This document shows, piece after piece, positions 6,424 to 6,973 of a DNA stretch of 6,973 bases. The notes beneath the pieces are model-generated. The model was given only the letters and a program-made list of their open reading frames with translations, made no database searches and had not been told where the DNA came from. Where the stretch lies: contig URRT01000096.1 in NCBI GenBank assembly GCA_900550355.1, positions 1 to 6,973 of the forward strand, read 5' to 3'. The stretch's first letter is position 1. The number at the start of each line of letters is the position of its first letter. Made by a program: the position numbers and the translations under genes. Origin of the DNA: an uncultured Collinsella sp. (GTDB lineage: Bacteria; Actinomycetota; Coriobacteriia; Coriobacteriales; Coriobacteriaceae).

Positions 6424-6438
6424 GGCCGCGGTGCGGCC
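6424..6438 (-). promoter_or_regulatory. Hairpin in the livJ2 leader
   Basis: GGCCGC (6424-6429) and GCGGCC (6433-6438) form a perfect GC-only 6-bp stem with a 3-nt loop. It sits 4 nt before the AAAAGGGGG ribosome site, mirroring the hairpin upstream of the livJ1 site. The role is unknown. Confidence 0.45.
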
Positions 6439-6655
6439 GTCTTGCGGTACAGGGCAAACCTTATGGTGCAAACGTTGACAGTTTGTTACGGAAGTTCGTT
6501 TGTAGCGAGCGTGTTTCCAATGTTTCCGCAGCGTTTCGGGGGTGGCGTTTTGTGCTGCTCCCGCTGCCAGGCAAGCACGCGCCCGCACTTCACGCTAGAA
6601 TGCACTCAACCTTTAAGCGGTTAATCCATCCATAAGATGCACGAAGGAGCTATCT

Positions 6656-6973
6656 ATGAGCGAACCCCTGCGCACCGTGAACGTCGGCCTCATCGGTCTG
6701 GGAACCGTCGGCGGCGGCGTGGCCCGTCTGATCAAGAGCCACCACGATGAGTACCTGGCCGCCTACGGCATCGACCTTAAGCTGACCCGCGCCTGCGCGC
6801 TTGCCTGGGAGCAGGCCGAAGCCGCCGGTATTGAGCGCGAGGCCTTTACGAGCGACTGGCACGACGTCGTCACCGACCCCGCCGTCGATATCGTCGTCGA
6901 GCTCATCGGCGGCGAGCACCCCGCGACCGAAATCTTCACCACCGCCTTCGAGAATGGCAAGCACGTCGTCTCT
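6656..6973 (+). CDS. hom: Homoserine dehydrogenase, N-terminal part (runs off the window)
   Basis: The first 106 codons are present and the frame is open at the window edge. The protein begins MSEPLRTVNVGLIGLGTVGG; GLIGLGTVGGGV (11-22) is the dinucleotide-binding glycine loop of an NAD(P)-binding Rossmann domain. DIVVELIGGEHPATEI and ENGKHVVS near residues 78-106 match the homoserine dehydrogenase pattern that precedes the conserved ANK motif, which would lie just beyond the edge. The enzyme reduces aspartate 4-semialdehyde to homoserine in the cytoplasm, leading to threonine, methionine and isoleucine. GAAGGAG at 6643-6649 is 6 nt before the ATG, fixing the start. It is divergent from livJ2. 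Whether it has the usual C-terminal ACT regulatory domain cannot be seen. Confidence 0.93.
   Translation, partial: MSEPLRTVNVGLIGLGTVGGGVARLIKSHHDEYLAAYGIDLKLTRACALAWEQAEAAGIEREAFTSDWHDVVTDPAVDIVVELIGGEHPATEIFTTAFENGKHVVS

Larger units (their letters stand above)
6406..6655. other. Divergent livJ2-hom intergenic region
   Basis: These 250 nt must hold the start signals for both genes. For livJ2 the only pair I can offer is GTAACA (6489-6484) and CATAAG (6465-6460) at 18 nt, each 4 of 6 matches, which is weak. For hom, TAGAAT (6596-6601) is a fair -10 box but has no convincing -35 partner. A tandem TGTTTCC repeat lies at 6512-6527, and CGGAAACATT (6528-6519 on the minus strand) also occurs upstream of livJ1. 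No small gene or RNA is evident. Confidence 0.5.

Noticed and set aside
6475..6480. Perfect TTGACA on the plus strand as a -35 box for hom
   Set aside because: No acceptable -10 box occurs 15-19 nt downstream, and it would imply a leader of about 150 nt.
5437..6624. Long plus-strand open frame antisense to livJ2
   Set aside because: It mirrors the livJ2 coding frame, has no recognisable motif, and its counterpart in livJ1 (3978-4835) has similar low-complexity composition. Both are shadows of GC-rich codon use.
1..6973. Search for CRISPR arrays, tRNA or rRNA genes, insertion sequences and attachment sites
   Set aside because: No regularly spaced repeats, cloverleaf-like sequences, transposase reading frames or terminal inverted repeats with target duplications were seen.

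Overview
The window carries one complete branched-chain amino-acid (Liv/HAAT type) ABC importer operon on the minus strand and, at the right edge, the 5' end of a divergent plus-strand homoserine dehydrogenase gene (hom). The coding DNA is GC-rich, while the gap between the two binding-protein genes is clearly AT-rich. The substrate-binding proteins (SBPs) are lipoproteins with an LAGC lipobox and a twin-arginine-like n-region. Together with the general protein style this suggests a high-GC Gram-positive, most likely a Coriobacteriia gut bacterium such as Collinsella. That assignment is inferred from familiarity, not from a search.

Layout in transcription order (right to left): livJ2 (SBP, 6405-5239), an AT-rich regulatory gap, livJ1 (second SBP, 4967-3780), a short gap with two stem-loops, livH (permease, 3640-2759), livM (permease, 2758-1670), livG (ATPase, 1680-820), livF (ATPase, 819-106), then a strong intrinsic terminator at 58-95. 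livH to livF are tightly coupled: TAG abuts GTG at livH/livM, livM and livG overlap by 11 nt, and TAA abuts ATG at livG/livF. Several ORFs extend upstream of the likely start, and Shine-Dalgarno sites place the starts of livG, livH and livJ2 further in.

How it works: either of two paralogous lipoproteins would capture ligand outside the membrane and deliver it to one LivH-LivM channel driven by the LivF-LivG ATPase pair. Two SBPs sharing one translocator would widen the substrate range or allow separate regulation. The intergenic signals fit unequal expression: a promoter candidate with dyad repeats upstream of livJ1, a 13-bp stem-loop after livJ1 that could limit or uncouple expression of the membrane genes, and hairpins just 5' of the ribosome sites of both SBP genes.

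I do not see an undescribed system. The points worth a second look are regulatory (dyad cluster, leader hairpins, intercistronic stem-loop) and evolutionary (a near-identical tract shared by the two SBP genes).
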